From Bradyrhizobium sp. SK17 (GTDB taxonomy: Bacteria > Pseudomonadota > Alphaproteobacteria > Rhizobiales > Xanthobacteraceae): a stretch of 64,000 nucleotides of DNA. The stretch covers positions 5,285,001 through 5,349,000 of the forward strand of contig NZ_CP025113.1 in NCBI RefSeq assembly GCF_002831585.1, given 5' to 3'. The notes under the pieces are model-generated. The model was not told the origin of the DNA. It was given only the letters and a program-made list of their open reading frames with translations, and made no database searches. Below are positions 27,231 through 35,658 of the stretch, in pieces. A program made the translations under genes and the position numbers. Each line of letters opens with the position of its first letter. The stretch's first letter is position 1.

Positions 27231-28168
27231 CAGGATTCGTTCCCGCGTTTGGTGATGTCGCGCAGGATGAAGATCGCCGCGACCGCGAGGATCGGCACCA
27301 TGAATAGCGAGACGCTGGCGCCGAGCGGGATGTCGCTGCCCTCGATGCCGACGCGGAACGCCCAGGTCGCGAAGATGTGGGTATGATCGAGTGGCCCGCC
27401 GGCGGTCAGGATGCGCACGATGTCGAAATTGGCAAAGGTGACGATCAGCGAGAACAGCGTGGTAATCGCGATGATGTTGCGCATCATCGGCAGCGTCACG
27501 TACCAGATGCGCTGCCACCAATTGGCGCCGTCGATCGCTGCCGCTTCATAGAGCTGCTCGGGCACCGATTTCAACGCCGCCAGATACATGATCATGAAGA
27601 ACGGCGCGCCGTACCAGACGTTGACCAGGATCACCGAGAAGCGCGCCCACATCGCATCGCCGGTCCACGGGATCGGCCCGATGCCGAAGAAGGACAGCGT
27701 GTAGTTGAAAGCGCTGTAGGAGGGATCGAACAGCCATAGCCAGGCCAGCGTGCTCATTGCCGGCGGGATCACCCATGGCACCAGCAGCATGCCGCGCCAT
27801 TTGCGCTGCTTGTTGGCGGGCACGTTGTGCACGAAATGCGCGACGATGAAGCCGATCAGCGCCTTGAAGACCACCGCGGAGATCGCGAAAATGCAGGACT
27901 GCTTGACCACCAGCCAGAAGGTGTCGCGCTTGAACAGGAACTCGAAATTGCCGAAGCCGACGAACTTCGTCATCGCCTTGTTCAGCGTCGCCAGATGCAG
28001 CGAATACAGCGCCGGGTAGAGCACGAGAACCGCGATCAGGACGATCAGCGGCAACGTCATCAGGAACGCGGCCATCGATTTGCGCCGCAGCGCGTTGCGC
28101 AGGCCGCCGCGTCTTCGCCCAGGCTGGGCCACCGCCGCGCGGTTGGATTGGAATGCGACATCAACCAT
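27230..28168 (-). CDS. Carbohydrate ABC transporter permease (MalF/UgpA type)
   Basis: A 312-residue inner-membrane permease with six hydrophobic segments. A basic N-terminal tail (QPGRRRGGLRNALRRKS) precedes the first helix. The EAA loop is QLYEAAAIDGANWWQRIWYV followed by LPMM. Phe/Trp-rich periplasmic loops are typical of the family. It lies between the binding-protein gene (115 bp upstream) and the second permease (one-base overlap). Confidence 0.92.
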   Translation of the reverse strand: MVDVAFQSNRAAVAQPGRRRGGLRNALRRKSMAAFLMTLPLIVLIAVLVLYPALYSLHLATLNKAMTKFVGFGNFEFLFKRDTFWLVVKQSCIFAISAVVFKALIGFIVAHFVHNVPANKQRKWRGMLLVPWVIPPAMSTLAWLWLFDPSYSAFNYTLSFFGIGPIPWTGDAMWARFSVILVNVWYGAPFFMIMYLAALKSVPEQLYEAAAIDGANWWQRIWYVTLPMMRNIIAITTLFSLIVTFANFDIVRILTAGGPLDHTHIFATWAFRVGIEGSDIPLGASVSLFMVPILAVAAIFILRDITKRGNES

Positions 28169-28283
28169 AACGCAGGTCCCTCGCGCGGGTCGGTTGCACA
28201 GTTCGCCGGTTCAGCGGCAGGAATGCAAAGACGAGACTGCGCGCGGCCGGCACTATCGGCGGCCGCGCGAAGCTCGCTTGCCG

Positions 28284-29624
28284 TCAGCTTCGCATGAAGC
28301 CTTCGCACTCGCCCTCGGCCCAGGTGAGGGTCTTCTCCATGCTTTCACCCTGGTAGTATCTGAGGCACATCTTGGTCAGAGTGGCTTGGAAATAGATCTG
28401 CTGGGCAATCTTCGGCGGCGCAGGTGACGCGGCGATCGACAGGATTTGGTGGTTGTTGGGGTTGGGGTAATGGTAGAGCGTGCCCTTAGGCGGCGACTGC
28501 TCTTGCCATATCTTCAACGTGGTCAAATTGGCGAAGGCGGGAAGATCGTAGCCGCCACTGGCGTTGACCAGCCGCTCGATCGATGCCGGCTGCGACAGAT
28601 GCGTCAGCAGGCTCTTTGCGGCTTCCTTGTTCTTGGAGAAATTCCAGAGCGACAGGAAGTAGGGCAGGAACGGTGCGAAGCGGCCCTTGGGACCGGCCGG
28701 GAAACCGTGGGTCCAGCACTGCTCGGCGATCTGAGGCGCATCGCGCTTGGCGACGGCCCATGCGCTTGGCGGGTTCATGATCATCGCGCCCTTGCCGGCC
28801 ACCAGCCATTTGTTGTTGGAGGCGTCGTCCCATGCCGCCACGTCGGGCGGCAGGAAGGCGATCAGCTTCTTGTAGAAGTCGACCGCCTGGCGGACCGCGT
28901 CGGTCTTGACCGTCAGGTTACCCTTGGCGTCGACCAACTCGGCCCCGAATGACTGGAAGATCGCGCCGGCGGTATCGACACTGTCGCTGGTCTCACCAAG
29001 CCCGATCCCGAACGGGAAGCCAGCCTTCTGACACGCCTCGGCCGCCTTCAGGAAGCTATCCAGCGTCCAACTGTCAGCCTTCGCCGGGCTGCCTGCCGGA
29101 TACATCTCCTGCACGTCGATGCCGGCGTACTTCTTCATCAGGTCGATACGAGAGCAAGGCCCCTTGATCTGGCTGCCGAGACAAGTGGGAACACCGAGCC
29201 ATTTGCCGTTCGCCTGGCCGAGGTATTTGACCGTGCCGTTGACCTCGCCATTCTGCTTGATGAGCGGCTCCATGACGTCGTTGACCGGCTCGAGCTGCTC
29301 GGCATTGGAGTGCACCCACCACGTTGGCATCGCGAAGATGTCGTGGCCTGTCTTCGCCTGCGCTTCGGCCGCGATCGTAACGAGGTTCTTGTTGCCCACG
29401 CTGGTGATATAGTCGATCTGGACCTCGACCTTCTCCTTCTCGGCCCACTCCTTGACCAGCGCGGTCGACTCGTTGTTGGCGCCGGGCACCCAGTGATCCC
29501 AGAAGCCGATAGAGAGCTTTCCGGCTGCGTGCGCGCCACGTACGTAAGGAGCTGTGATCAGTGCGGCCGATGACAGCGCTGTCGCTGCAACGAATTGTCG
29601 GCGTGAAAGCGTCTTCCGTGACAT
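28284..29624 (-). CDS. ABC transporter substrate-binding protein (family 1), Tat-type signal
   Basis: A 446-residue periplasmic binding protein, first gene of the importer cluster. The N-terminus MSRKTLSRRQFVAATALSS carries a twin-arginine motif (SRRQFVA) and ends near GAHAAG, so folded export is likely. There is no lipobox. The mature chain has the family-1 pattern of LSIGFWDHWVPG, GHDIFAMPTWW and a Trp/Tyr-rich ligand cleft. GGGAGGG precedes the ATG at 29624. Polyols, sugars or sugar acids are plausible; the neighbouring hydroxyacid dehydrogenase hints at a hydroxy acid. Confidence 0.88.
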   Translation of the reverse strand: MSRKTLSRRQFVAATALSSAALITAPYVRGAHAAGKLSIGFWDHWVPGANNESTALVKEWAEKEKVEVQIDYITSVGNKNLVTIAAEAQAKTGHDIFAMPTWWVHSNAEQLEPVNDVMEPLIKQNGEVNGTVKYLGQANGKWLGVPTCLGSQIKGPCSRIDLMKKYAGIDVQEMYPAGSPAKADSWTLDSFLKAAEACQKAGFPFGIGLGETSDSVDTAGAIFQSFGAELVDAKGNLTVKTDAVRQAVDFYKKLIAFLPPDVAAWDDASNNKWLVAGKGAMIMNPPSAWAVAKRDAPQIAEQCWTHGFPAGPKGRFAPFLPYFLSLWNFSKNKEAAKSLLTHLSQPASIERLVNASGGYDLPAFANLTTLKIWQEQSPPKGTLYHYPNPNNHQILSIAASPAPPKIAQQIYFQATLTKMCLRYYQGESMEKTLTWAEGECEGFMRS

Positions 29625-30070
29625 GGCGTTCCCTCCCTGGCGAGCCACCGGACAAAAGACTTTCGGATCCCGTTGTTGTTTGTGCGTCGCGTCGGCGCGA
29701 TCTCTCGGGATTTCGTTGTGTCCGATCAGAACAGAATTGCCGTCGTCTGTCGAGAAACGAGATGCCCGTGCCACGTAGTACTAACGTTGTGGTCAAATCG
29801 CAGGCAGCGTGGTTCGTGGCATTGCGGTTGCAGGTTGTTTGCAACGGTTTTCGCGATCATGCTGCGACGCACGCAGCGCGCGACGCGGACAGGTCCGGCG
29901 GGCGCGTGCGCCGTTGAGCCGCAGGTTTCCAGCCGGACCTGCTCGAACCGTCTTCGTCATGTTGATGCCCAGCGCGATCGATAGACTTGCCGAAGCCAGA
30001 GAAGATAAAGTCCAGACCAGTCCCACCTGCGTTAACTCCTCAATCCACCATCGATCACGGAGACCCGATC
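29625..30070. other. Divergent intergenic region, no gene seen
   Basis: This 446-bp region separates the ABC importer from the LTXXQ gene and should hold both promoters. I see no convincing ORF. A small inverted repeat GTTGCAGGTTGTTTGCAAC lies at about 29826-29844 and could be a regulator site, but it matches no family consensus well. Confidence 0.4.
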
Positions 30071-30823
30071 ATGCTCATTCCGGTAGCGAAGCTGCGAGCA
30101 CGGCGGAAATTGTGCGTCGCGGTTGCGGCCGCCATTGTCGCGTTGTTCGCACTGCCTCACATCGTCAATGCGCAGCTCGTGCAGGGCGTCGAGAAGGGCG
30201 CGCGTGAGGGCAACAAGGCCGCCGGACCGGTCGGCGGCGTGTTGGGCGGCGCGATCGGCGGCGTGGTTGGCGTGGTGACGGGCGTGACCGGGGTGTTCAC
30301 CGGCAACAATCCCAACAACACCAGTCCCAATCCCGGCAATGGCAAGAACGCTCAGGCGCCGGCGTCCGGCGACAAGCAGGGCGCGAGGGGGACCAAATCG
30401 GCGAAGGCCGCCGCCAAGAATGCGAAACAGCAGACGGCGGTGCTGACCCAGGATGGGGCGCCGCAACTGACGGCGGAGCAAATGGTCGCCAACAGCGATG
30501 CCAACATCGAGCGGATCAAGAAGGAGCTGAACCTCACACCGGAGCAGGAGAAGCACTGGGCTGGCTTCAACAGCGCGATGCACTATCTCGGCCACAACGG
30601 CGCCGACCGCCTCAACTTGAGGATCGCCCGGGCGCAGCGCGATCCGCCCGACGACATCATCGAGCAGATGCGCAACGAGGCCCAGTTCCTCAACGACCGC
30701 GCGGTCGATCAGCGCGGCGTCGCCGACGCGGCGGAGCCGCTCTATGCGAGCCTCGACGACAAGCAGAAACAAATCTTCATCAACGAGATGGTCCGCCTCA
30801 GCCACGAACGCGGGCTCGATTGA
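30071..30823 (+). CDS. LTXXQ-motif periplasmic protein (Spy/CpxP-like)
   Basis: A 250-residue exported protein. The signal peptide ends near HIVNAQ. Then a Gly/Val-rich stretch (GPVGGVLGGAIGGVVGVVTG) and a low-complexity Asn/Pro/Lys linker lead to a helical C-terminal domain with the LTPEQEKHW form of the LTXXQ motif. This domain resembles the Spy/CpxP chaperone-like family that senses or buffers envelope stress, though many alphaproteobacterial members are uncharacterised. The ATG at 30071 starts the signal peptide; a longer frame to 29987 is unlikely. Confidence 0.82.
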   Translation: MLIPVAKLRARRKLCVAVAAAIVALFALPHIVNAQLVQGVEKGAREGNKAAGPVGGVLGGAIGGVVGVVTGVTGVFTGNNPNNTSPNPGNGKNAQAPASGDKQGARGTKSAKAAAKNAKQQTAVLTQDGAPQLTAEQMVANSDANIERIKKELNLTPEQEKHWAGFNSAMHYLGHNGADRLNLRIARAQRDPPDDIIEQMRNEAQFLNDRAVDQRGVADAAEPLYASLDDKQKQIFINEMVRLSHERGLD

Positions 30824-30922
30824 CGATCGGTTGCCGCTGTTTGGGATGGTGGGTTCAAAGCAAGCGCTGGACGGACATGTGTGTGAGGCCTCCATGCCGC
30901 TAGTTGAGTGAGGATCGCCGGG

Positions 30923-31645
30923 ATGTTTCGCTGGTTCCGACGTGCTGGCGCAGCGCCGACCGAAGAGCAATTGCTCCTAAGTCAGGCACTGATCGGCTAT
31001 CCGCAATATGCGCCGCCTGACTGGGATATGGTTTCCTCGGACGATGACGAGGACAGGAAGAGATGGGCTGAGTCCAGCAAGAAATACGCACAGTTCTTCC
31101 ACGATAGCAGAGCTCCGCGTCTGGATGCGTTGCGCGGCTTCCTTGCGCGCTTCGAAATCGTAGCCGGTTTGGACGATGCAGGCGTGATGGCCGTGTCCTC
31201 TTGGTTGCCACGATATGCGGACCTGCTCGTCGGCGGTTTCGACCAGAATGTCGTAGATGCGTACAAGGGGCTCAAGGTGCCTTGGACCGGGCCCCTGAAC
31301 GGCCTGAATCCAATCTTCGATCTCGGGGTTTACTATGCGGAATGCCTTTGGTGTCGAAGGACGAAACTGAAATGGATAGTCCTTCGTGCGCCCGGCTCGG
31401 GTGTAGCGTCTCACCTGATTTCCGGCCTTCCGGGCGGAAAACTGTTCGATCCAATTTCGTGGATGCGCGTGCATTGCAGCAACGTCCGCGCTTCAAAGAA
31501 CTCGGTCAATAAGATGAACTCCATCGAACCGTGGGAACTCAGGGCGGAGAGCTTCTATAGAAAAGTGCTCTCTGATGCTCCCCCGGGCCGCAGGAGTCGA
31601 ACGGCACACGCCGACCCGCGCCAATTGCGGAGTGGGGACGAATAG
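30923..31645 (+). CDS. Hypothetical protein, atypical composition
   Basis: A 240-residue protein without signal peptide or membrane segment. The N-terminus is basic (MFRWFRRAG) and followed by an acidic region (SSDDDEDRKRW) and Trp/Tyr-rich sequence. The last 30 residues (from about DAPPGRRSRTA) look like read-through of non-coding sequence, so an original stop may have been lost or frameshifted. Codon use is less GC-rich at third positions than in neighbours. AGGATCGCCGGG precedes the ATG. I do not recognise it. The 249 bp after it contain nothing identifiable. Confidence 0.5.
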   Translation: MFRWFRRAGAAPTEEQLLLSQALIGYPQYAPPDWDMVSSDDDEDRKRWAESSKKYAQFFHDSRAPRLDALRGFLARFEIVAGLDDAGVMAVSSWLPRYADLLVGGFDQNVVDAYKGLKVPWTGPLNGLNPIFDLGVYYAECLWCRRTKLKWIVLRAPGSGVASHLISGLPGGKLFDPISWMRVHCSNVRASKNSVNKMNSIEPWELRAESFYRKVLSDAPPGRRSRTAHADPRQLRSGDE

Positions 31646-31894
31646 CCGGGCCACCATGCCCTGGGGTAGGTTAAAGGCGCAGCACCCGGCTATTCTGCCG
31701 CAGCGGCGCGGCTTGGTTAGCTCGTCATTCAATGTTGAAGAAAAACGGACCGGATCACGCCCGACTGATGGCCGAGTCTGGGCCTTGTCGGGAACCGATT
31801 GCTCGACGTGAATGAGACATGAAAATGCCGGGCAGGCGCGCCGGCCAATTGTTGAGCAGACCGGTTCAGCGCGGGCGGTCCAGCACTCGTCGGC

Positions 31895-32296
31895 TCAGAC
31901 CTTCGGGAAGTTCAGCTCCACGCCGACGCCATCGGGATCGTAGAGGAATATCTGGGTGTCGCCGGTGCGCGGCACGATCTGTTCGCGGAAGCTGACGTTC
32001 TTCGCCTGCAAGCGCTTGCGCACACCTTCGACATCGGTGGCGGCAAAGGCGATATGGTCGAGGCGGCCGGTGTCCTGATATTTCTTCTTGGTGCCGCGCA
32101 CGACGATGCCGTCGCGCGGCTCGCGGGTGCCCATCAGATGAACGGTGGCCTGACCGCCGGAATACAGCCAGTAGCCGGGGAAATCGAGCGGCGGCCGGTC
32201 GCCATTCTCGAGCCCGAGCTCGTCGCAATAGAACTCCTTGGTCTTTTCCAGGTCCTGCGGCTCGATGGTGAAATGCTGTAGTCCACCCAATGGCAT
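31895..32296 (-). CDS. VOC family (glyoxalase/dioxygenase fold) protein
   Basis: A 133-residue vicinal-oxygen-chelate protein with two beta-alpha-beta-beta-beta modules. Candidate metal ligands are His8 (GGLQHFTIEP), His in LDHIAFAATD and Glu in GVGVELNFP. This matches single-chain members that work as dimers, such as ring-cleavage dioxygenases or glyoxalases. It lies 24 bp downstream of the flavin monooxygenase-like gene, which suggests a role in the same catabolic step. Confidence 0.85.
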   Translation of the reverse strand: MPLGGLQHFTIEPQDLEKTKEFYCDELGLENGDRPPLDFPGYWLYSGGQATVHLMGTREPRDGIVVRGTKKKYQDTGRLDHIAFAATDVEGVRKRLQAKNVSFREQIVPRTGDTQIFLYDPDGVGVELNFPKV

Positions 32297-32320
32297 GGTT
32301 CTTCTCCCTGAGAATTTAGA

Positions 32321-33508
32321 TCAAACGAAGCTGAGGTCGGCATCGACGCCCAGCATCCAGGCGCCGACGGTCTCGAAATGGCTGAAGCGGCCCTGCAATT
32401 GCTGGGTCACGGTGTGGATGTCGCGGAAGCGCCGCTCCAGCGGATGGCCATCGAAGATCGCGGTGGCGCCCGCGGTGCTGTAGGCGAAGTCGACCGCCTC
32501 GCGCGCCTTGTGGATGGCATGGGTTGCCGCCATCCGGATCGTCATGCGTTGCGCGACCGTGATGCTGTGGCCGGCGACCAGATCCTTCCAGATGTCGGCC
32601 ATCGATTGCAGCAGGAAGGCGCGGGCGGCGCGCAGGTTGACTTCGGCCTGGGCGAGCCCGGACTGCACCACGGCGTTGTCGCGCAGCGTCTTCGTCATGC
32701 CGCGCGGCACCTTGTTGCGGGCGACGTCGACGAAATTGTCCAGCGCGCTGCGCGCAATGCCGCAGGCGACGCCGGCAAAGCCGACCTGGTAGCAGGTGTG
32801 GTTGCTCATCCGGTACAGCGGGCCGTCTTCGCGGCACTCGCGGTCGAATTCGCGGGTGATCGAATGATCGGCACGAACGAAGAAGTCGTTGAGCGCGAAC
32901 TGGTCGCTGGCGGTGCCGCGCAGCCCGACCGTATTCCAGATGTCGGTCCATTCGACGTCTTCGGTCCGCACCAGCATGGTGCGCTCGGCCTGCTCGCCAT
33001 TGGCATCGCGGCGTGGCGAGCCGTCCGCGGCGTAGATCGGGCAGTGGGCGCCGAGCCAGGTGGCGTGCCGTCCGCCTGACGCGAACGACCAGGTCCCGGT
33101 GACGCGGTAGCCGCCCTCGCACTCGACCGCCTTGACCTTCGGGCCAGGCCCCCATGCGAGCACGGCGCGCGGGTCGGCGAACACTTCCTGCGCGACCGGC
33201 AGGTCGAGATAGGCGGCCGACATCGCGCAGCCGCCGGCCTGGCTCAGGCACCACGCCGTCGAGGCGTCGGCCCTGGCGATGGTCTCGATGGCATGGAAGA
33301 AGGTGACGGGATCGGTTTCGATCCCGTCGGTCGAGCGCGGCAGCAGCAGTCGGAACAGCCGGGCCTCATGCAGCCGGTCGAGCAGGTCGCGCGGCAGCCG
33401 GCGTGTCGTCTCGATCTCGTCGGACGCCGCGGCGACCGCGTCCCTGATCGCGTCGGCGCGGGCGATCACCTCGCGATCGCCGGCAATGTCAGCTGAAGTC
33501 AGATTCAT
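32321..33508 (-). CDS. Acyl-CoA dehydrogenase-fold flavoprotein (monooxygenase-like)
   Basis: A 395-residue protein of the acyl-CoA dehydrogenase superfamily. Sequence blocks such as ARADASTAWCLSQAGGCAMS, VTGTWSFASGGRHATWLGA and GLRGTASDQFALNDFFV match the HpaB/DszC-like branch, which includes flavin-dependent monooxygenases using reduced flavin. The catalytic Glu typical of true acyl-CoA dehydrogenases is not evident. The gene order MFS transporter, this gene, VOC protein (all leftward, gaps 11 and 24 bp) suggests uptake, hydroxylation and cleavage of an aromatic or related compound. Confidence 0.82.
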   Translation of the reverse strand: MNLTSADIAGDREVIARADAIRDAVAAASDEIETTRRLPRDLLDRLHEARLFRLLLPRSTDGIETDPVTFFHAIETIARADASTAWCLSQAGGCAMSAAYLDLPVAQEVFADPRAVLAWGPGPKVKAVECEGGYRVTGTWSFASGGRHATWLGAHCPIYAADGSPRRDANGEQAERTMLVRTEDVEWTDIWNTVGLRGTASDQFALNDFFVRADHSITREFDRECREDGPLYRMSNHTCYQVGFAGVACGIARSALDNFVDVARNKVPRGMTKTLRDNAVVQSGLAQAEVNLRAARAFLLQSMADIWKDLVAGHSITVAQRMTIRMAATHAIHKAREAVDFAYSTAGATAIFDGHPLERRFRDIHTVTQQLQGRFSHFETVGAWMLGVDADLSFV

Positions 33509-33519
33509 GGTCGCCTCCC

Positions 33520-34926
33520 TCAGGCGCGCCGGATCGTCGCCGGGGCCTCGACGTCAGCCGCCGCATTGAGCTCCTTGTCGATCTGCTCGATCGACTTGCC
33601 GCGGGTCTCGAGCCCGAAGAGCAGATAGACCGCGCCGGCCATCAGGAACCAGCAACCGAGATAGACGAAGGCGGTCGGAATCTGGGTCAGCGGCACGTCC
33701 GGCTTGAGATAATTGTTCGAGCCGACGATCAGGGCAAGGCCGACCGGGCCGATGATCTTGCCGATGCCGCCGAAGCCGTAGGCCGACCCCATGCCGGTGG
33801 TGCGCAGATGCGAAGGCCAGACCTCCGCCGCATACGGACCGACGATCGCAAAGCCGCCGTCCGCGAAGAAGAAGGCTGCACCGAGCAGCAGCCAGAATGC
33901 CGACATCCCGAACAGCGTCGCGTCGTAGTGATAGCCGGCAATGATCGTCAACGCCCCGGCGCCGAGGCCGAGCAGGCCGCCGGCGACGCGCCGCCCCAGC
34001 AGCTCGGAGAACCAGGAGAACGAGATGCGGCCGAGGAAGCCGGTGACGCTGAGCAGGATCATCATCTTGGCGGCCTCCTGCGGCGTCACCTTCAGCAACA
34101 ACACGAACAGCGCGGGCGCCCACAGCGTGATGCCATAGACGCCGGTCTGCGCCCCGGCGTTGCCGAGCCAGGAGACGATCAGGCTGCGCGGATATTTGAA
34201 CAGGTCGAACCAGCTCGTCTTGACGACCGGACCGGCGTCGGCGGCGCTCGGCAAGGGCAGTTCGGACGGCTCGACCTGCAAGGCCCAGGCGAGCGACCTG
34301 CGCGCTTCGTCATAGCGTCCTTGCCGGCACAGCCAGCGCGGCGACTCCGGGACCCAGAGCCTGACCAGCAGCACCAGCACCGCCGGCAGCACGCCGATCG
34401 CAAACAGCAGCCGCCACTGGTCGGTACCCATGATCGCTCCCAGCACCGCGCCGAGACCGACACCGAGCGGGATCACGCAGGTGACGAGCCCGCCGACCCA
34501 GCCACGCTTGTGCGAGGGCATGAATTCCTGCACCAGCGGCAGGTCGACACAATAAAGGCCGCCAACGCCAGTGCCGACGAAGAAGCGCAGGATCGCCAGA
34601 TAGACCCAGCCATTGTCGGGGGTGAAGTAGAGCAGGCCGGTCGCGATCGAGAAGTTCAGCACGGTGCCGATGAAGACGACACGGCGTCCGATCCGGTCGG
34701 CGAGCCAACCCCAGAGATAGGCGCCGACGATGGCGCCGATGCCGGAACTCATCAGCACGGTGGCCGACTGGCCGAAGGTGAGTTTCCACGGACCGATCAG
34801 GAATGCGAGCACGAAGCCGATCAGGAAGTAGTCGAAGAATTCCAGCGCATCGCCGATGATGGCCGCCGCAAGGATCTTGATCTGGTTGCCGGTCAGAGTC
34901 GTCCGGCGATCGAGAATCTCGAACAT
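33520..34926 (-). CDS. MFS transporter (sugar/aromatic acid:proton symporter type)
   Basis: A 468-residue 12-helix transporter. Typical sequence: IIGDALEFFDYFLIGFVLAF in helix 1, WLADRIGRRVVFIG in the 2-3 loop, the VPESPRWLCRQGRYDEA motif before the central loop, and a C-terminal PRWL-less half with LFGLETRGKSIEQ. The ESPRW and ETRGKS motifs place it near the sugar porter/niacin-shikimate group. The start at 34926 is the first Met of conserved sequence. It is the first gene of a three-gene leftward operon; the 269 bp upstream, shared with the PilZ gene, show no clear operator. Confidence 0.88.
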   Translation of the reverse strand: MFEILDRRTTLTGNQIKILAAAIIGDALEFFDYFLIGFVLAFLIGPWKLTFGQSATVLMSSGIGAIVGAYLWGWLADRIGRRVVFIGTVLNFSIATGLLYFTPDNGWVYLAILRFFVGTGVGGLYCVDLPLVQEFMPSHKRGWVGGLVTCVIPLGVGLGAVLGAIMGTDQWRLLFAIGVLPAVLVLLVRLWVPESPRWLCRQGRYDEARRSLAWALQVEPSELPLPSAADAGPVVKTSWFDLFKYPRSLIVSWLGNAGAQTGVYGITLWAPALFVLLLKVTPQEAAKMMILLSVTGFLGRISFSWFSELLGRRVAGGLLGLGAGALTIIAGYHYDATLFGMSAFWLLLGAAFFFADGGFAIVGPYAAEVWPSHLRTTGMGSAYGFGGIGKIIGPVGLALIVGSNNYLKPDVPLTQIPTAFVYLGCWFLMAGAVYLLFGLETRGKSIEQIDKELNAAADVEAPATIRRA

Positions 34927-35195
34927 GGCGCGTCTCCCCATGGCGCCAGTTCATTGTTGTTCGGAGCGAGCGTCGCGCCAGCGCATCGCTGATGGAAGGA
35001 GGCTATCCTCCCGCGCTTGCGACCGACAAGCCCGGGCCGACGCGGGGCTCGTCTGCACCGACGCGATAAGCAATTCGGCTTACTGCCGCGCACAAATCGC
35101 GGTGCGAAAACCCGATGCGAGCCGCCGGAGCCGTTGACTCCCGCGGGGCCGATCCTCAAGGGTTTGCCTCGGGGAAATGCTGAGGGGCATACTGG

Positions 35196-35447
35196 ATGGA
35201 CGAGAAGCGCAGGCATCCGCGAACCGAGGTCAATGAACCCGGCTATGTCTCGTCGGGCGGTTCGGTCATGCATTGCACGATCGTGAACATTTCGCCGGAA
35301 GGAGCGGCCATCGAAGTCGAGAATCCCGCCTTCGTCCCGCATCGCTTCCGCCTGGTGAGGGCCAACGACGCCTCGGTTGTCTACGAATGCCAGGTGATCT
35401 GGAGCAAGAAGACGCGGATTGGCCTGAGCTTCGTGCCGACGGCCTGA
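35196..35447 (+). CDS. PilZ-domain protein
   Basis: An 83-residue single-domain PilZ protein. The c-di-GMP-binding RxxxR is present as KRRHPRTEV at the N-terminus, and the second motif, normally D/NxSxxG, is VNISPEGAAIEV. Binding of cyclic di-GMP is therefore likely. Such stand-alone PilZ proteins act through protein partners, commonly in motility or polysaccharide control. GGGGCATACTGG precedes the ATG at a loose spacing. It is monocistronic. Confidence 0.88.
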   Translation: MDEKRRHPRTEVNEPGYVSSGGSVMHCTIVNISPEGAAIEVENPAFVPHRFRLVRANDASVVYECQVIWSKKTRIGLSFVPTA

Positions 35448-35528
35448 GCATGCCACACCGGTTCCGACCACGTTCCGAATAGCCTCGACCGGCCTGTCAC
35501 GCGTCCTTCGCGCGGCCTGACGCGGCGC

Positions 35529-35568
35529 AAAAAAAAGACGGCTCCGCGCTTGCGCGCCGAAGCCGTCT
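35529..35568 (-). terminator. Rho-independent terminator of the helicase gene
   Basis: On the minus strand AGACGGCTTCGGCGCG pairs with CGCGGAGCCGTCT and is followed by eight T. It lies 90 bp beyond the stop of the leftward helicase gene. Confidence 0.88.
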
Positions 35569-35658
35569 GGGATGGTCGTTTGCCGATTACGAACACCGCT
35601 TCAACGCGAGGCCGACGGCTTCGTTCCGGGTGGCTTGGAAAATCTGTCCGGGCCGGTG

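Noticed and set aside
29826..29850. LacI-type operator upstream of the sugar importer
   Set aside because: The TTGCAAC/GTTGC symmetry lacks the central CG and full half-sites of LacI-family operators, and no LacI gene adjoins.
31580..31625. T-loop-like GTTCGACTC on the minus strand, as in a tRNA
   Set aside because: The bases flanking it do not form a T-stem and no acceptor or anticodon stem can be drawn.
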